A stretch of 27,151 bases of DNA from JAOUEA01 sp039933515. Lineage in GTDB: Bacteria > Actinomycetota > UBA4738 > HRBIN12. The stretch covers positions 1 through 27,151 of the forward strand of contig JBDTNY010000120.1 in the NCBI GenBank assembly GCA_039933515.1, written 5' to 3'. This document shows, piece by piece, positions 1 to 7,055 of this stretch (its first letter is position 1; each line of letters opens with the position of its first letter). Below the pieces are notes generated by a model. The model did not search any database. It saw only the letters and a program-made list of their open reading frames with translations, and was not told the DNA's origin. The translations under genes and the position numbers were made by a program.

Positions 1-54
1 ACCGGCGACCTCCGGCTTGCAAAGCCGGCGCTCTACCAACTGAGCTACGTCCCC
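1..54 (-). tRNA. tRNA-Ala (UGC anticodon), 3' end cut by window edge
   Basis: Read on the minus strand, the gene begins with GGGGACG (acceptor strand), TA, a GCTC/GAGC D stem with the usual AGTTGGTA loop, and an anticodon stem CCGGC/GCCGG around the loop TTTGCAA. That places TGC at positions 34-36, so the tRNA reads alanine codons. The window starts inside the variable/T-arm part, so the T arm, acceptor 3' strand and discriminator base cannot be seen. In mycobacteria a tRNA-Ala follows tRNA-Ile close behind gyrA. Here both are present on the same strand as gyrA but about 6.8 kb apart. The 5' end is immediately preceded by a second copy of its first 14 bases. Confidence 0.93.
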
Positions 55-69
55 CTGAGCTACGTCCCG
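40..69. repeat. tandem duplication of the tRNA-Ala 5' end
   Basis: The 14 bases CTGAGCTACGTCCC occur twice in direct tandem at a 15-bp period (40-53 and 55-68). The first copy is the tRNA-Ala acceptor/D-arm start read on the plus strand; the second lies just upstream of the gene. It looks like a slippage duplication or a remnant of recombination at the tRNA. Confidence 0.85.
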
Positions 70-115
70 CCCCATCATACGGAGGCGCGGAACCGGGCTC
101 AGCCGCCGCAGGAAG

Positions 116-1513
116 TCAAAGCGTGGCGCGGGGCCAGTTCGGAGGAAGCGGCGAACACTCCGACTCGGCGAGCCGACGCAGCGGCGCAGCGGCACTCGCG
201 GTCGGATCGTTGACGAGCTCGTACGGATCGGCCGACAGATCGTAGAACTCCTCCTCACCGCTCTCGTACTTGATGTACTTCGCGTTCGCCGTCCGAACCC
301 CGCAGAACGTGTGCGCTCCGTCCGCCCCCCCTTCGATCACCAGATGATCACGGGTCATGGGCCCAAGGAGTGAGAGTCCTCCCTCGGTCGGGAACGATAT
401 CCCCGCGGCCTCCGCCAGCGTCGGGGCGATATCTAGGTTGTCCACCACCTGCTGTCGGTCGCCCGCCGCCAGATGCCCGTCGAAGCGGGCGAGCATCGGG
501 ACACGGATCGCCTCGTCGTACGGCACGCCTTTGGACATCCATCGATGGGAGCCGTTGGCGAAGCCGTTGTCGCTGATGACCAGCACCAGGGTGTTGGACA
601 GATCCCGGGTCTGCGCGATCGTGGTCAAGATCGCGTCGATGGCCCGGTCCTCGGCATACAGGCTCCGGGCTTGCGCCTTCCGCCAGCGTCGCAGCCGCGT
701 CGTCGCGATGGGATTCAGCCCGCGCATATAGGCGGGCTTGTCGGACACGTCGGCTTCGTTCACGTTCGGTGATGGAGGGGCGAGCGCAACGGGGGCGGCG
801 AGGTCTTGGGGCGCCGGGATGGGTGGACCGCCGGCGGCGCTGTGCGGCGCCGACGGGGCGAAGTACAGGAACAGCGGTTCCGTCGCGGGGGTCGACCGGA
901 CGTAGTCGGAGGCCAGTTGCTCGATCACCGTCGTCGCGTAGTCCTCGGGAGCCTCTCCGTAGAAGACGTCGGTCACCGACCCCCCGTCGGCGAGACGAAG
1001 CGTGTAGTCGTAGTATGGCGAGAGCGGGGACTTCGAGGCCCCTGGAAGATGCGCCGCGAACGCGTCCCAGCCCGGCGGGATCGTTCCGTCCCACGCGTTG
1101 AGGAACTTCCCGAAGAGCCCCGTCCGATAGCCCGAGCCCTGCAGGGCATCGGCGATGGTGCGCCCGGGCCACCCATTCGCCGCGAACGCCGCCCACCCCC
1201 CGTACGGCAGCTTGTTCGCCCAAACCCCGTTGTCGTGCGAGTACGTCGACGTAAGGATCGACGTGCGTGAGGGGCAGCACACCGGGTTGGATACGAACGA
1301 GTTACGGTACGTGACCGGGAGCCGCGAGCGTGTGAGCGGCATGTACTGCAGCGTGTCCCACCGCTGGTCGTCGGTGACGATCACCACGAGGTCCGGCCTT
1401 GCGACCGCGTGGACCACGCGGGCGGGCGGGACGAGGACGAGCTCCATCAAGGCAACCAGGGCACCGGTCGCCGCGACGATCAGGGGCCGAACAGCCCGGG
1501 GAACACTGCGCAC
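116..1513 (-). CDS. secreted arylsulfatase-family sulfatase
   Basis: This is a type I sulfatase of the alkaline-phosphatase superfamily that hydrolyses sulfate esters, probably outside the membrane. With the GTG at 1513 the protein has 465 residues. A hydrophobic N-terminal stretch at about residues 10-30 is a signal peptide or anchor. It is followed by VIVTDDQRWDT (metal-binding Asp pair 48-49), then VCCPSRTS with the C-x-P-S-R motif starting at Cys79, the residue converted to formylglycine. FGKFLN and, near the C-terminus, VISDNGFANGSHRW and GVPYDEAIRVP are further family motifs. Substrate cannot be told; polysaccharide or N-acetylglucosamine-6-sulfate-type esters are possible. The frame stays open upstream to 2107, but that part would overlap the divergent gene at 1628 and reads as low-complexity Arg-rich sequence. 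No strong ribosome-binding site precedes 1513, so the start is uncertain. No formylglycine-generating enzyme is in the window. Confidence 0.9.
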   Translation of the reverse strand: MRSVPRAVRPLIVAATGALVALMELVLVPPARVVHAVARPDLVVIVTDDQRWDTLQYMPLTRSRLPVTYRNSFVSNPVCCPSRTSILTSTYSHDNGVWANKLPYGGWAAFAANGWPGRTIADALQGSGYRTGLFGKFLNAWDGTIPPGWDAFAAHLPGASKSPLSPYYDYTLRLADGGSVTDVFYGEAPEDYATTVIEQLASDYVRSTPATEPLFLYFAPSAPHSAAGGPPIPAPQDLAAPVALAPPSPNVNEADVSDKPAYMRGLNPIATTRLRRWRKAQARSLYAEDRAIDAILTTIAQTRDLSNTLVLVISDNGFANGSHRWMSKGVPYDEAIRVPMLARFDGHLAAGDRQQVVDNLDIAPTLAEAAGISFPTEGGLSLLGPMTRDHLVIEGGADGAHTFCGVRTANAKYIKYESGEEEFYDLSADPYELVNDPTASAAAPLRRLAESECSPLPPNWPRATL

Positions 1514-1627
1514 GGGCCAACCGTACGTCGCCGATCCGCGACGGTCCAATCCCGCCGGCTCGCCGCCGGAGGAACGCGCGTCGTCAGGCAGCCACGTGAT
1601 GCGGGCCGAGGTCCGTAGGCTGATCGC

Positions 1628-2263
1628 ATGAAGACTGACCGCCTCGTCTTCGAGGGACATATCCTCGGCGCGTCGTTCAGTTCGGGCGACCGCTTCGTCG
1701 CGGGCCGTTGGCACGCGTCGCCGTTCGGGCCGTTCGCCGACGTCATGTGGTGCCGGCCCGACGGCACGCGGATCCTGCTCGCGCCTCGCGATACCGTCGC
1801 CCGCTTCGTGGCGCACCACTACTCGTTCACCGAGGTCGCGGTCACCGACGTGCGGGTCGAGCGGCGCGGGGACGGTATCGAGATGGCAGCTGGTCCGATC
1901 GCCGTCCGGCTCGTGCCGCGTCCTCCCGGCCTCCCCTCGCGCGTGCTTCGCCTGCGGCCACGGAAGCTCCGAACGGTCCCCGCGTGGATCGCGTTCGAGG
2001 ACGCCGTGCTCCGGCCGGTGGTCGGTCCGCTCTTCGGCCCGAACTCGGGGGCTCTCCGCACCCGGGGCGTCACGCGCGACGGCTCGACGGAGTGGTACGC
2101 GATCCACGACTTCCGGGATGCCGACGCGACGGCGTCGGTCGACGGGCGGGATCTGGGACCGGTCACACCCGGACCGCCGGCGGGATTCGGCTTCAGCGAA
2201 TTCCCGGGCGGTGCCGCGATCGTGCGCGTGACCTCGATCTTTCGACCGTCGGAGCCGCGCTAG
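1628..2263 (+). CDS. conserved hypothetical protein, 211 aa
   Basis: I do not recognise a named domain. The protein has no signal peptide or membrane segment. Its N-terminal half contains FVAGRWHASPFGPFADVMW, then DGTRILLAP and FVAHHYSF. The middle is rich in Arg and Pro. The C-terminal half reads as alternating strands (STEWYAIHDF, AAIVRVTSIF), suggesting a mostly beta fold. The tryptophan/histidine-rich N-terminal segment reads like a conserved core rather than random sequence, and high-GC codon use supports a real gene. The ATG at 1628 has a weak TAGG ribosome site upstream. It diverges from the sulfatase with a 114-bp gap and runs against the origin-to-terminus direction of its neighbours. 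Its stop TAG shares the palindrome CTAG at 2260-2263 with the stop of the convergent gene. Confidence 0.75.
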   Translation: MKTDRLVFEGHILGASFSSGDRFVAGRWHASPFGPFADVMWCRPDGTRILLAPRDTVARFVAHHYSFTEVAVTDVRVERRGDGIEMAAGPIAVRLVPRPPGLPSRVLRLRPRKLRTVPAWIAFEDAVLRPVVGPLFGPNSGALRTRGVTRDGSTEWYAIHDFRDADATASVDGRDLGPVTPGPPAGFGFSEFPGGAAIVRVTSIFRPSEPR

Positions 2264-2820
2264 CGCATCGTCCAGGTCGGCTGCTTCTCCGGGTCCAGGA
2301 ACTGGATGAACGGCGAGCCGTCGGAGGCCAGGCCGACCACCGCGCGCAGCTCGCCCTCGGGATCGAGAAGTCTGAGCACCGGTGAGCCGGCCGCGGCCAG
2401 GCCGAGACGCACGCGAACCTTCCCGTCCTTGTCGTACAGGCCGAGCGTGGGCGTCCCCTGCTCGGCGAGGCTGAAGACCTGCGAGAGCTCACCGTCCTTC
2501 ACCTGCATCCCCATCGTGGGCGAGGCCTCGGGAGCCAGCCCGAACTTCGCGCGGATCCGGCCATTCTTGTCGCCGAACGCGAGGCTCGCGCTCCCGTCGG
2601 TGGACAGCCCGAGCGTCGCCCTGACCTTGCCGTTCTCGTCGCCCACCGCGAGACCGGCGCTGCCGTCGGCCCCCAGGCCGAAGCGCGCACGGACCTGGCC
2701 GTCGGGCGAGAGCAGGGAGAAGAACGGGGATTCGTCGCTCGACAGGCCGATCCGCAGGCGAACGTTGCCCTGCTCGTCGACGACCTCGAACTCCTCGGCT
2801 CGGACGACGCGCTTCTTCAC
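2260..2820 (-). CDS. seven-fold 23-residue repeat protein, 186 aa
   Basis: Almost the whole protein is one repeat. After a short basic start (GTG codon, MKKRVVRAEE), seven units of exactly 23 residues follow, with no insertion or deletion, and then a partial eighth of about 15 residues. The consensus is roughly hydrophobic-x-hydrophobic-x-D-x-x-G-x-V-R-x-x-x-G-L-x-x-D-G-S-P-x. Each unit probably makes two short beta strands joined by a DxxG turn and a DGSP turn, so a beta-solenoid or other stacked beta fold is likely (inference). There is no signal peptide, transmembrane helix or catalytic motif, so a structural or binding role is more likely than an enzyme. Unit 5 (containing VKDGELSQVFSLAEQG) is the most divergent. 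A GGGGAG sequence about 10 bases before the GTG may be the ribosome site. Its stop overlaps that of the convergent upstream gene. Confidence 0.8.
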   Translation of the reverse strand: MKKRVVRAEEFEVVDEQGNVRLRIGLSSDESPFFSLLSPDGQVRARFGLGADGSAGLAVGDENGKVRATLGLSTDGSASLAFGDKNGRIRAKFGLAPEASPTMGMQVKDGELSQVFSLAEQGTPTLGLYDKDGKVRVRLGLAAAGSPVLRLLDPEGELRAVVGLASDGSPFIQFLDPEKQPTWTMR

Positions 2821-2920
2821 GGTGCGAGGCTCCCCGGATGCCCGCGGGGTGCGGGCGTGACCCTATCGTCGCGCACGCATCGCTCCGGCTCAAGCATGCA
2901 AAGCCCTCCGGCTGCCCCGC

Positions 2921-4651
2921 TCACCCGATCCTGAGCACCACCCTGGCGTGCTGGTGCCCCGTATCGCTCTGCGAGCCGATGACGAGGGTTTGGAGCGCCT
3001 CGAGGTCGTCGCGGACCCCGGGGGACATCGCGCCCGTGTCCGCCACGGCGCCCAGGATGCCCGCCAGATCTACGTACATGACGTCTTCGGAGTCAGAAAC
3101 ATCGGCGAGTGCCGATGACACCCGCTCGACGTCCATCGTGTTCGGCGCGCCGTGGGCGGCATCGATGATCCGGAACGCCTCTCCTTCCGAGCTCGCGATC
3201 ACCGCAGTTCCATCGAAGATCGCGTATGCCGGTCGCAACCCGGTCGAGCCTCCGTCGCCGGGGAGGAAGGAGACGGTGACGCCATCGTGGTCCACGGTTT
3301 CCCAGCGCGGCGCGTTGTCCCCGCCGGGGTCGAACCCGAGCAACGCAGTTGGGTCAACGGTCGGCGAGTCGGACGAGAGCGCTTGCCCCGCGAGCTCGAA
3401 CGCGGCTCGCATCGCGTCGGCATCGTCGGTGCTCACCATCAGGGCGCCCACCGGGGGCGACGAGCCACCGGGCATCGAGATTTCGATCGCCATGTCGCCG
3501 GTGAGGGAGCGGATCGCCGGCTCGATCCCACTCTGGTCGAGGGCATCCCGCTGATCCGAGGGCAGGTCGGCGAGCGCCGTCTCGATGCCGGTATCCAGAT
3601 GTTCCAAGCCGATGAACGCTAACGCATCCGCGGGTACCGCCGAGAGCAGGGCGTTCTGGTGGTCCCCGGCACCGAGCGCCGCGAGCTGCTCGGGCGAGAG
3701 CAGGGAGGGGTCGAGCGTCACCTCGGTGTCGATCGCCATCGCGTCGGGCTCAGCGGCCAGGGTGACCCCGATCCCGCGGATCGCGCCGATGTCCACGCCC
3801 GCGGCCGTCCCGAGCTCGGGCGCGCCCGCGCCGGCGACGCGATCCAGGGCGGAGAGCAGGTCTCGCGGCGCGACGTACACCATGCCGAGCCGCGCCTGCG
3901 GTAGACCCGCCATGGTGTCCGCGAAGTTCTGGTCGTCGGCGAGGGCGGGCGCTCCGCCACCGGACGCAGCCACGATCGCGTCGAAGGTGCCGGGGTCGGT
4001 GGCGAGCACCACCGTGCTGTCGACGATGCCCATGGTCGCGCTCGAGGAGGGCGAGCGTGCGACCCACGCCTGCACTCCGCCGCGGTCTTCTTGCGTCCAG
4101 TCCCAGGAGCCGAAGGCCTGGCCGTTGCGCGCGGTGGCCAAGCTGGCCTCGGCGGCGGCTTCGTCGGTGGTGTCGATCAGGATCGCCATCTTGGGATCGG
4201 TGCCGGACCCGACGTCGACCGTCAGCGCCACCTGCGAGCCGACCCAATCGAGGTCGCTGTGGGTCAGACCGATCTGGCTGAGCGCGGAATCCACGAAGTC
4301 ACCGGCGCGCCCCGTCACCTCAGACTCGCCACCCAGGGAGGGGAACGCGCTCGTGAGCCGGAACAGGTTCACCTTCTGTGAGGCGGCGGGGTCGAGGTAC
4401 GCCGTCACCACGACGTCGGTGTCGGCCGGGATCTTGGAGGCGAGCGACTCGCCCGACCCGCGGAGCGCCATGAAGGACGCGGCAGCGGCGAAGCCCGCGA
4501 GTCCCACCACCGACGCGACCGCGATCACCACAGCTTTGCGCCCGCGTCGCGGCGGCGCGGCTGGCAACGCCGCGCCCGTTCCCTCGATCGTTGCCTCGAC
4601 CCTGGCCAGGCCGTCGGGGGAGGTCGGATCGGTGGGGATCGGCGGCTGCAT
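2921..4651 (-). CDS. DUF3352-type membrane-anchored protein, 576 aa
   Basis: The start ATG at 4651 is chosen because GAGGAG lies 7-8 bases upstream; an earlier ATG at 4711 adds only 20 polar residues. Residues 1-35 are Pro/Ala-rich and cytoplasmic, ending in the basic PPRRGRK. Residues 39-62 form a single transmembrane helix. The remaining roughly 510 residues are a predicted extracytoplasmic region beginning SLASKIPADTDVVVTAYLDP, the pattern I associate with DUF3352 proteins of Actinomycetota. Two internally similar halves are likely: repeated ALAFIGLEHLD / VVVTAYLDP-like strands, with repeated measures of LDQSGIEPAIRSL / LSQIGLTHSDLDW. Function of the family is unknown. It lies 91 bp downstream of the racemase gene on the same strand, with its own ribosome site. 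The family assignment is from memory of sequence patterns and would need a profile search. Confidence 0.75.
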   Translation of the reverse strand: MQPPIPTDPTSPDGLARVEATIEGTGAALPAAPPRRGRKAVVIAVASVVGLAGFAAAASFMALRGSGESLASKIPADTDVVVTAYLDPAASQKVNLFRLTSAFPSLGGESEVTGRAGDFVDSALSQIGLTHSDLDWVGSQVALTVDVGSGTDPKMAILIDTTDEAAAEASLATARNGQAFGSWDWTQEDRGGVQAWVARSPSSSATMGIVDSTVVLATDPGTFDAIVAASGGGAPALADDQNFADTMAGLPQARLGMVYVAPRDLLSALDRVAGAGAPELGTAAGVDIGAIRGIGVTLAAEPDAMAIDTEVTLDPSLLSPEQLAALGAGDHQNALLSAVPADALAFIGLEHLDTGIETALADLPSDQRDALDQSGIEPAIRSLTGDMAIEISMPGGSSPPVGALMVSTDDADAMRAAFELAGQALSSDSPTVDPTALLGFDPGGDNAPRWETVDHDGVTVSFLPGDGGSTGLRPAYAIFDGTAVIASSEGEAFRIIDAAHGAPNTMDVERVSSALADVSDSEDVMYVDLAGILGAVADTGAMSPGVRDDLEALQTLVIGSQSDTGHQHARVVLRIG

Positions 4652-4742
4652 GTCGGGGCTCCTCGTCTGACGGTCGAAGGGTCTATCGGCACGACGGAGG
4701 CCGATGTTCAACCCTAGCGCGGCGATCCGCTTCGCCCGTGCA

Positions 4743-5852
4743 TCACGAGCGGATCGATTCGCGCCGCAGCGTGCACGCCGCGAGCCGGTCCGCGAGGGGG
4801 TCGATACCGATCCCGGGACCCTGCGGCACCGCCATCGTGCCGTCGGGCGCCATCACGAACGGCATCGTGAGGTCCTCGGGGAAGTAGCGCGCGGAACCGC
4901 TGGTATCGCCGGGCAACGTGAACCCGGGCATCGCAGCGAGGGCCAGGTTCAGCGCGCGCCCCACGCCGGTCTCGAGCATGCCACCGCACCAGACCGGCAC
5001 GCCGGTGGCACGAGCGACATCGTGAACCCGCCGCGCCTCGAGCGCGCCGCCCACCCGCCCCTGCTTGATGTTGACGATGCGGCACGCGCCGAGCTCGATC
5101 GCATCACGGGCCAGCGCGGCCGAGCGGATCGACTCGTCGAGGCAGAGATCGGTCCCCAGCAACCGTTGCAACGCTGCATGCTGCACCAGGTCGTCATGGT
5201 GGAGGGGCTGCTCGATCATCAACAGGTCGAACGCCTCGAGAGCGCGGAACACGTCGGCATCCTCGAGGGTGTAGGCCGCGTTCGCATCCACGCTCAACAC
5301 GATCTCGGGGAACGCCCCTCGCACCGCGGCCACTCGCTCGACGTCGAGACCCGGTTCGATCTTCAGCTTGATCCGGCGGTAGCCCTCCTCGAGGTAGCCA
5401 TCGACCTGGGACAGGAGCTCGGCGGTGGTCGGCGTGATGCCGACCGACACGCCGCACGCGACGCGCGTCACGGTGGCCCCCAGATAGGCCGCGAGGGACT
5501 CCCCTCGGGCGCGGAGCTCGGCATCGAGGAAGGCGTCGACGATCGTCGCCTTGGCCATCGGGTTCCCCCGAACGAACGCGAACACTCGGTCCAGATCGTC
5601 TGATGTCACGTCACCGGCGCGTACGAGCGCGGGGACAAGGAGGTCCCGCATCAGGACCCAGGCTCCTTCGTTGAACTCGGCGCTGAAATCGGGCTCCAGA
5701 TCGGCGACGCACTCCCCCCACCCCTCTGCGTCGTCGGTCTCCACGCGGGCGAGGATGCAGACCTTCTCTGTCGAGGTACCGAAGCTCGTGCGGAACGGGC
5801 GCACGAGCGGCAGCCCGACGAGCCGGAGCTCGACGGCGCGCACGAGCGTCAC
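4743..5852 (-). CDS. menC: N-succinylamino-acid racemase / o-succinylbenzoate synthase (enolase superfamily)
   Basis: This 369-residue enzyme belongs to the muconate-lactonizing branch of the enolase superfamily, MenC type 2 (OSBS/NSAAR). Active-site residues are all visible: Lys162 and Lys164 in IKLKIEPG, metal ligands Asp189 (SVDANAAY), Glu214 (MIEQPL) and Asp239 (CLDES), and Lys263 (NIKQGRVGG). The GGMLETG segment at 290-296 is typical. Such enzymes either dehydrate SHCHC to o-succinylbenzoate for menaquinone, or racemise N-succinylamino acids, or do both. No other men gene is near. The gene instead overlaps an upstream GNAT acyltransferase by four bases (GTGA), which favours the racemase role in D- to L-amino-acid conversion. 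The start is GTG at 5852. The symbol reflects family, not proven menaquinone function. Confidence 0.88.
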   Translation of the reverse strand: MTLVRAVELRLVGLPLVRPFRTSFGTSTEKVCILARVETDDAEGWGECVADLEPDFSAEFNEGAWVLMRDLLVPALVRAGDVTSDDLDRVFAFVRGNPMAKATIVDAFLDAELRARGESLAAYLGATVTRVACGVSVGITPTTAELLSQVDGYLEEGYRRIKLKIEPGLDVERVAAVRGAFPEIVLSVDANAAYTLEDADVFRALEAFDLLMIEQPLHHDDLVQHAALQRLLGTDLCLDESIRSAALARDAIELGACRIVNIKQGRVGGALEARRVHDVARATGVPVWCGGMLETGVGRALNLALAAMPGFTLPGDTSGSARYFPEDLTMPFVMAPDGTMAVPQGPGIGIDPLADRLAACTLRRESIRS

Positions 5853-6601
5853 TCGGAAGGCTCCGATGCGAGGCAGTACGTGGCCTCAGGACCGTCGAAC
5901 GCGACGACGATGTTGCCTGCGGCGAAGGAGGCTTCCAGCGCATCCGCCACGCGCTCGCGCGTCGCGGATGCGGCTCCCGGATCTGAGGCGCGCAGCGCGT
6001 CGTACTCGCGTGGTACAGCCACCTCCTCGCGGACCACCGCGGGCCTGGCTCGGGGACCGGGCGGGCGATCGAGGTCCCACCGGACCACGAGCCGGTCGCT
6101 GCGCTCGCCCGCGTTCAGCGAGTCAACCATGGCTCCGTAGAAGTCCCGGCGGAACCGATCTGCCGTCGCCCCCAGCTTGCCGAGGTTGAACCACGCGTTG
6201 CGCGAGACCATCGGGTCGAACGTCCAGCGGATCAGGTTGATGCCCTGATCGAGACAGGCCGCGCGCTGCGCGAGCTTCAGCGCGTACCCGACCCCGCGGT
6301 GGCGCCGATCCGGGAGCGCCGCGAGCATGTGGGAGTGCACGTGGAGCCCGTCCTCAGGGTCGATCCCCGCCCACCCCAGGACGTAGCCGATCATCTCCCC
6401 CTCCGCCTCGGCACCCCAGGGGATGTTTCCGCTCTCAGCGAGCGCGAGGATCTCCTCGCGAGGCAGCAACTGGTGGTTGCCCCAGGTCGCGATCATCACC
6501 CGGAGGATCGCGTCCGCATCCTGGATCGAGGTGAGCGGCCGAAGCCGCACGTGCGCGGTCTCGGCAGCGGCGGACGCCTCGTCCCAGGCCTCACTGGTCA
6601 T
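5849..6601 (-). CDS. GNAT-family acyltransferase, probable N-succinyltransferase partner of the racemase
   Basis: The 250-residue protein starts at the ATG at 6601 (MTSEAWDEAS); an earlier in-frame ATG adds 21 unlikely residues. The central part is a GNAT domain: residues around DADAILRVMIATWG form the first helix, GEMIGYVLGW the core strand, and PDRRHRGVGYALKLAQR the acyl-CoA pyrophosphate loop (R-x-x-G-x-G). LIRWTFDPMVSRNAWFNLGKLGA follows; this combination matches the group of GNAT proteins regularly encoded beside MenC-like racemases (COG3375-like, from memory). In the characterised version of that pathway such enzymes succinylate D-amino acids. The gene overlaps the racemase start by four bases and was surely co-translated with it. 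An acidic C-terminal tail ends ASEPSE. Substrate is inferred only from context. Confidence 0.83.
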   Translation of the reverse strand: MTSEAWDEASAAAETAHVRLRPLTSIQDADAILRVMIATWGNHQLLPREEILALAESGNIPWGAEAEGEMIGYVLGWAGIDPEDGLHVHSHMLAALPDRRHRGVGYALKLAQRAACLDQGINLIRWTFDPMVSRNAWFNLGKLGATADRFRRDFYGAMVDSLNAGERSDRLVVRWDLDRPPGPRARPAVVREEVAVPREYDALRASDPGAASATRERVADALEASFAAGNIVVAFDGPEATYCLASEPSE

Positions 6602-6648
6602 CGCCGGGCAGTCTAGCTGCGGCGCGGTCCCCCGGGGCCGCAGGACGC

Positions 6649-6679
6649 CGCAGGGCCCGCGCATCGCGCGGGCCCTGCG
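6649..6679. terminator. perfect 14-bp hairpin, probable transcription terminator
   Basis: CGCAGGGCCCGCGC (6649-6662) and its exact reverse complement (6666-6679) are separated by ATC. It sits in the gap after the stop of the 59-aa gene and before the GNAT start, both on the minus strand. There is no U-run after it, as is common for terminators of GC-rich actinobacteria. It would separate the tRNA-Ile/small-protein transcript from the GNAT-racemase pair. Confidence 0.6.
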
Positions 6680-6700
6680 AACGACGGATCGTCGCGTTGC

Positions 6701-6880
6701 CTAGCCGCCGGCCGGAGGAGGCAGCTCCTGCCACTCGACGTCGTCGAGGTCATCGCCCCGCCGGCGCTTCACGATCTGTGCGATTCCGGCCACGATCGCC
6801 GCCACGAACGCGAGCTTCAGGAGCTTCCTGAAGAAGCCGCCCTTCTTCTCCTCGGTCGCCTCGGTAGTGTCATCTGACAT
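6701..6880 (-). CDS. small membrane protein, 59 aa, directly behind tRNA-Ile
   Basis: The frame runs from ATG at 6880 to TAG at 6701. The peptide has an acidic N-terminus (MSDDTTEATEEKKGG), a hydrophobic helix with flanking basic residues (about 16-36, FFRKLLKLAFVAAIVAGIAQIV), a KRRRG stop-transfer cluster, and a conserved-looking acidic tail DDLDDVEWQELPPPAGG. That layout fits a single-span inner-membrane protein with a short cytoplasmic tail. A strong ribosome site, AAGGAGG, lies eight bases before the ATG. The ATG is 22 bases after the 3' end of tRNA-Ile, so co-transcription with the tRNA is likely. I know no family name for it. Small transmembrane proteins with a WQ-containing tail after gyrA/tRNA clusters may be conserved in relatives, which is testable. 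Confidence 0.75.
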   Translation of the reverse strand: MSDDTTEATEEKKGGFFRKLLKLAFVAAIVAGIAQIVKRRRGDDLDDVEWQELPPPAGG

Positions 6881-6893
6881 GGAGGTGCCCTCC
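6881..6893 (-). promoter_or_regulatory. self-complementary ribosome-binding site of the 59-aa gene
   Basis: Read on the minus strand, GGAGG-GCA-CCTCC immediately precedes the ATG at 6880. The first arm is the Shine-Dalgarno core, so the hairpin could hide it. Only five base pairs and a three-base loop are seen, so the effect may be modest. Confidence 0.45.
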
Positions 6894-6902
6894 TTCCGGG
6901 AG

Positions 6903-6977
6903 TGGGCCTGGATGGACTTGAACCATCGACCTCTTCCTTATCAGGGAAGCGCTCTAACCGGGCTGAGCTACAGGCCC
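6903..6977 (-). tRNA. tRNA-Ile (GAU anticodon)
   Basis: The complete 75-base cloverleaf is visible on the minus strand: acceptor GGGCCTG pairs with CAGGCCC, D stem GCTC/GAGC, anticodon stem CTTCC/GGAAG around the loop CTGATAA (anticodon GAT), and a T arm GATGG/CCATC around TTCAAGT. The discriminator base is A. CCA is not encoded (the next bases are CTC), so it must be added enzymatically. The position after gyrA and the DUF3566 gene matches the mycobacterial order. The 59-aa gene starts 22 bases downstream. Confidence 0.97.
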
Positions 6978-7055
6978 CACGTGCCGGGGCATGAAGCCCG
7001 TCGCCCAGCGTAGTCGGGGGTCGGAAACGGCGTCAATCGAAGCGGCGATCCGCGC

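Noticed and set aside
1514..2107. upstream extension of the sulfatase frame
   Set aside because: It would overlap the divergent 211-aa gene almost entirely, reads as Arg/Asp/Glu/Pro low complexity, and precedes a good signal peptide.
3585..4670. 361-codon plus-strand frame opposite the DUF3352 gene
   Set aside because: Composition is Ser/Ala/Arg/Thr-rich low complexity without motif; the minus-strand protein has a clear ribosome site and membrane anchor.
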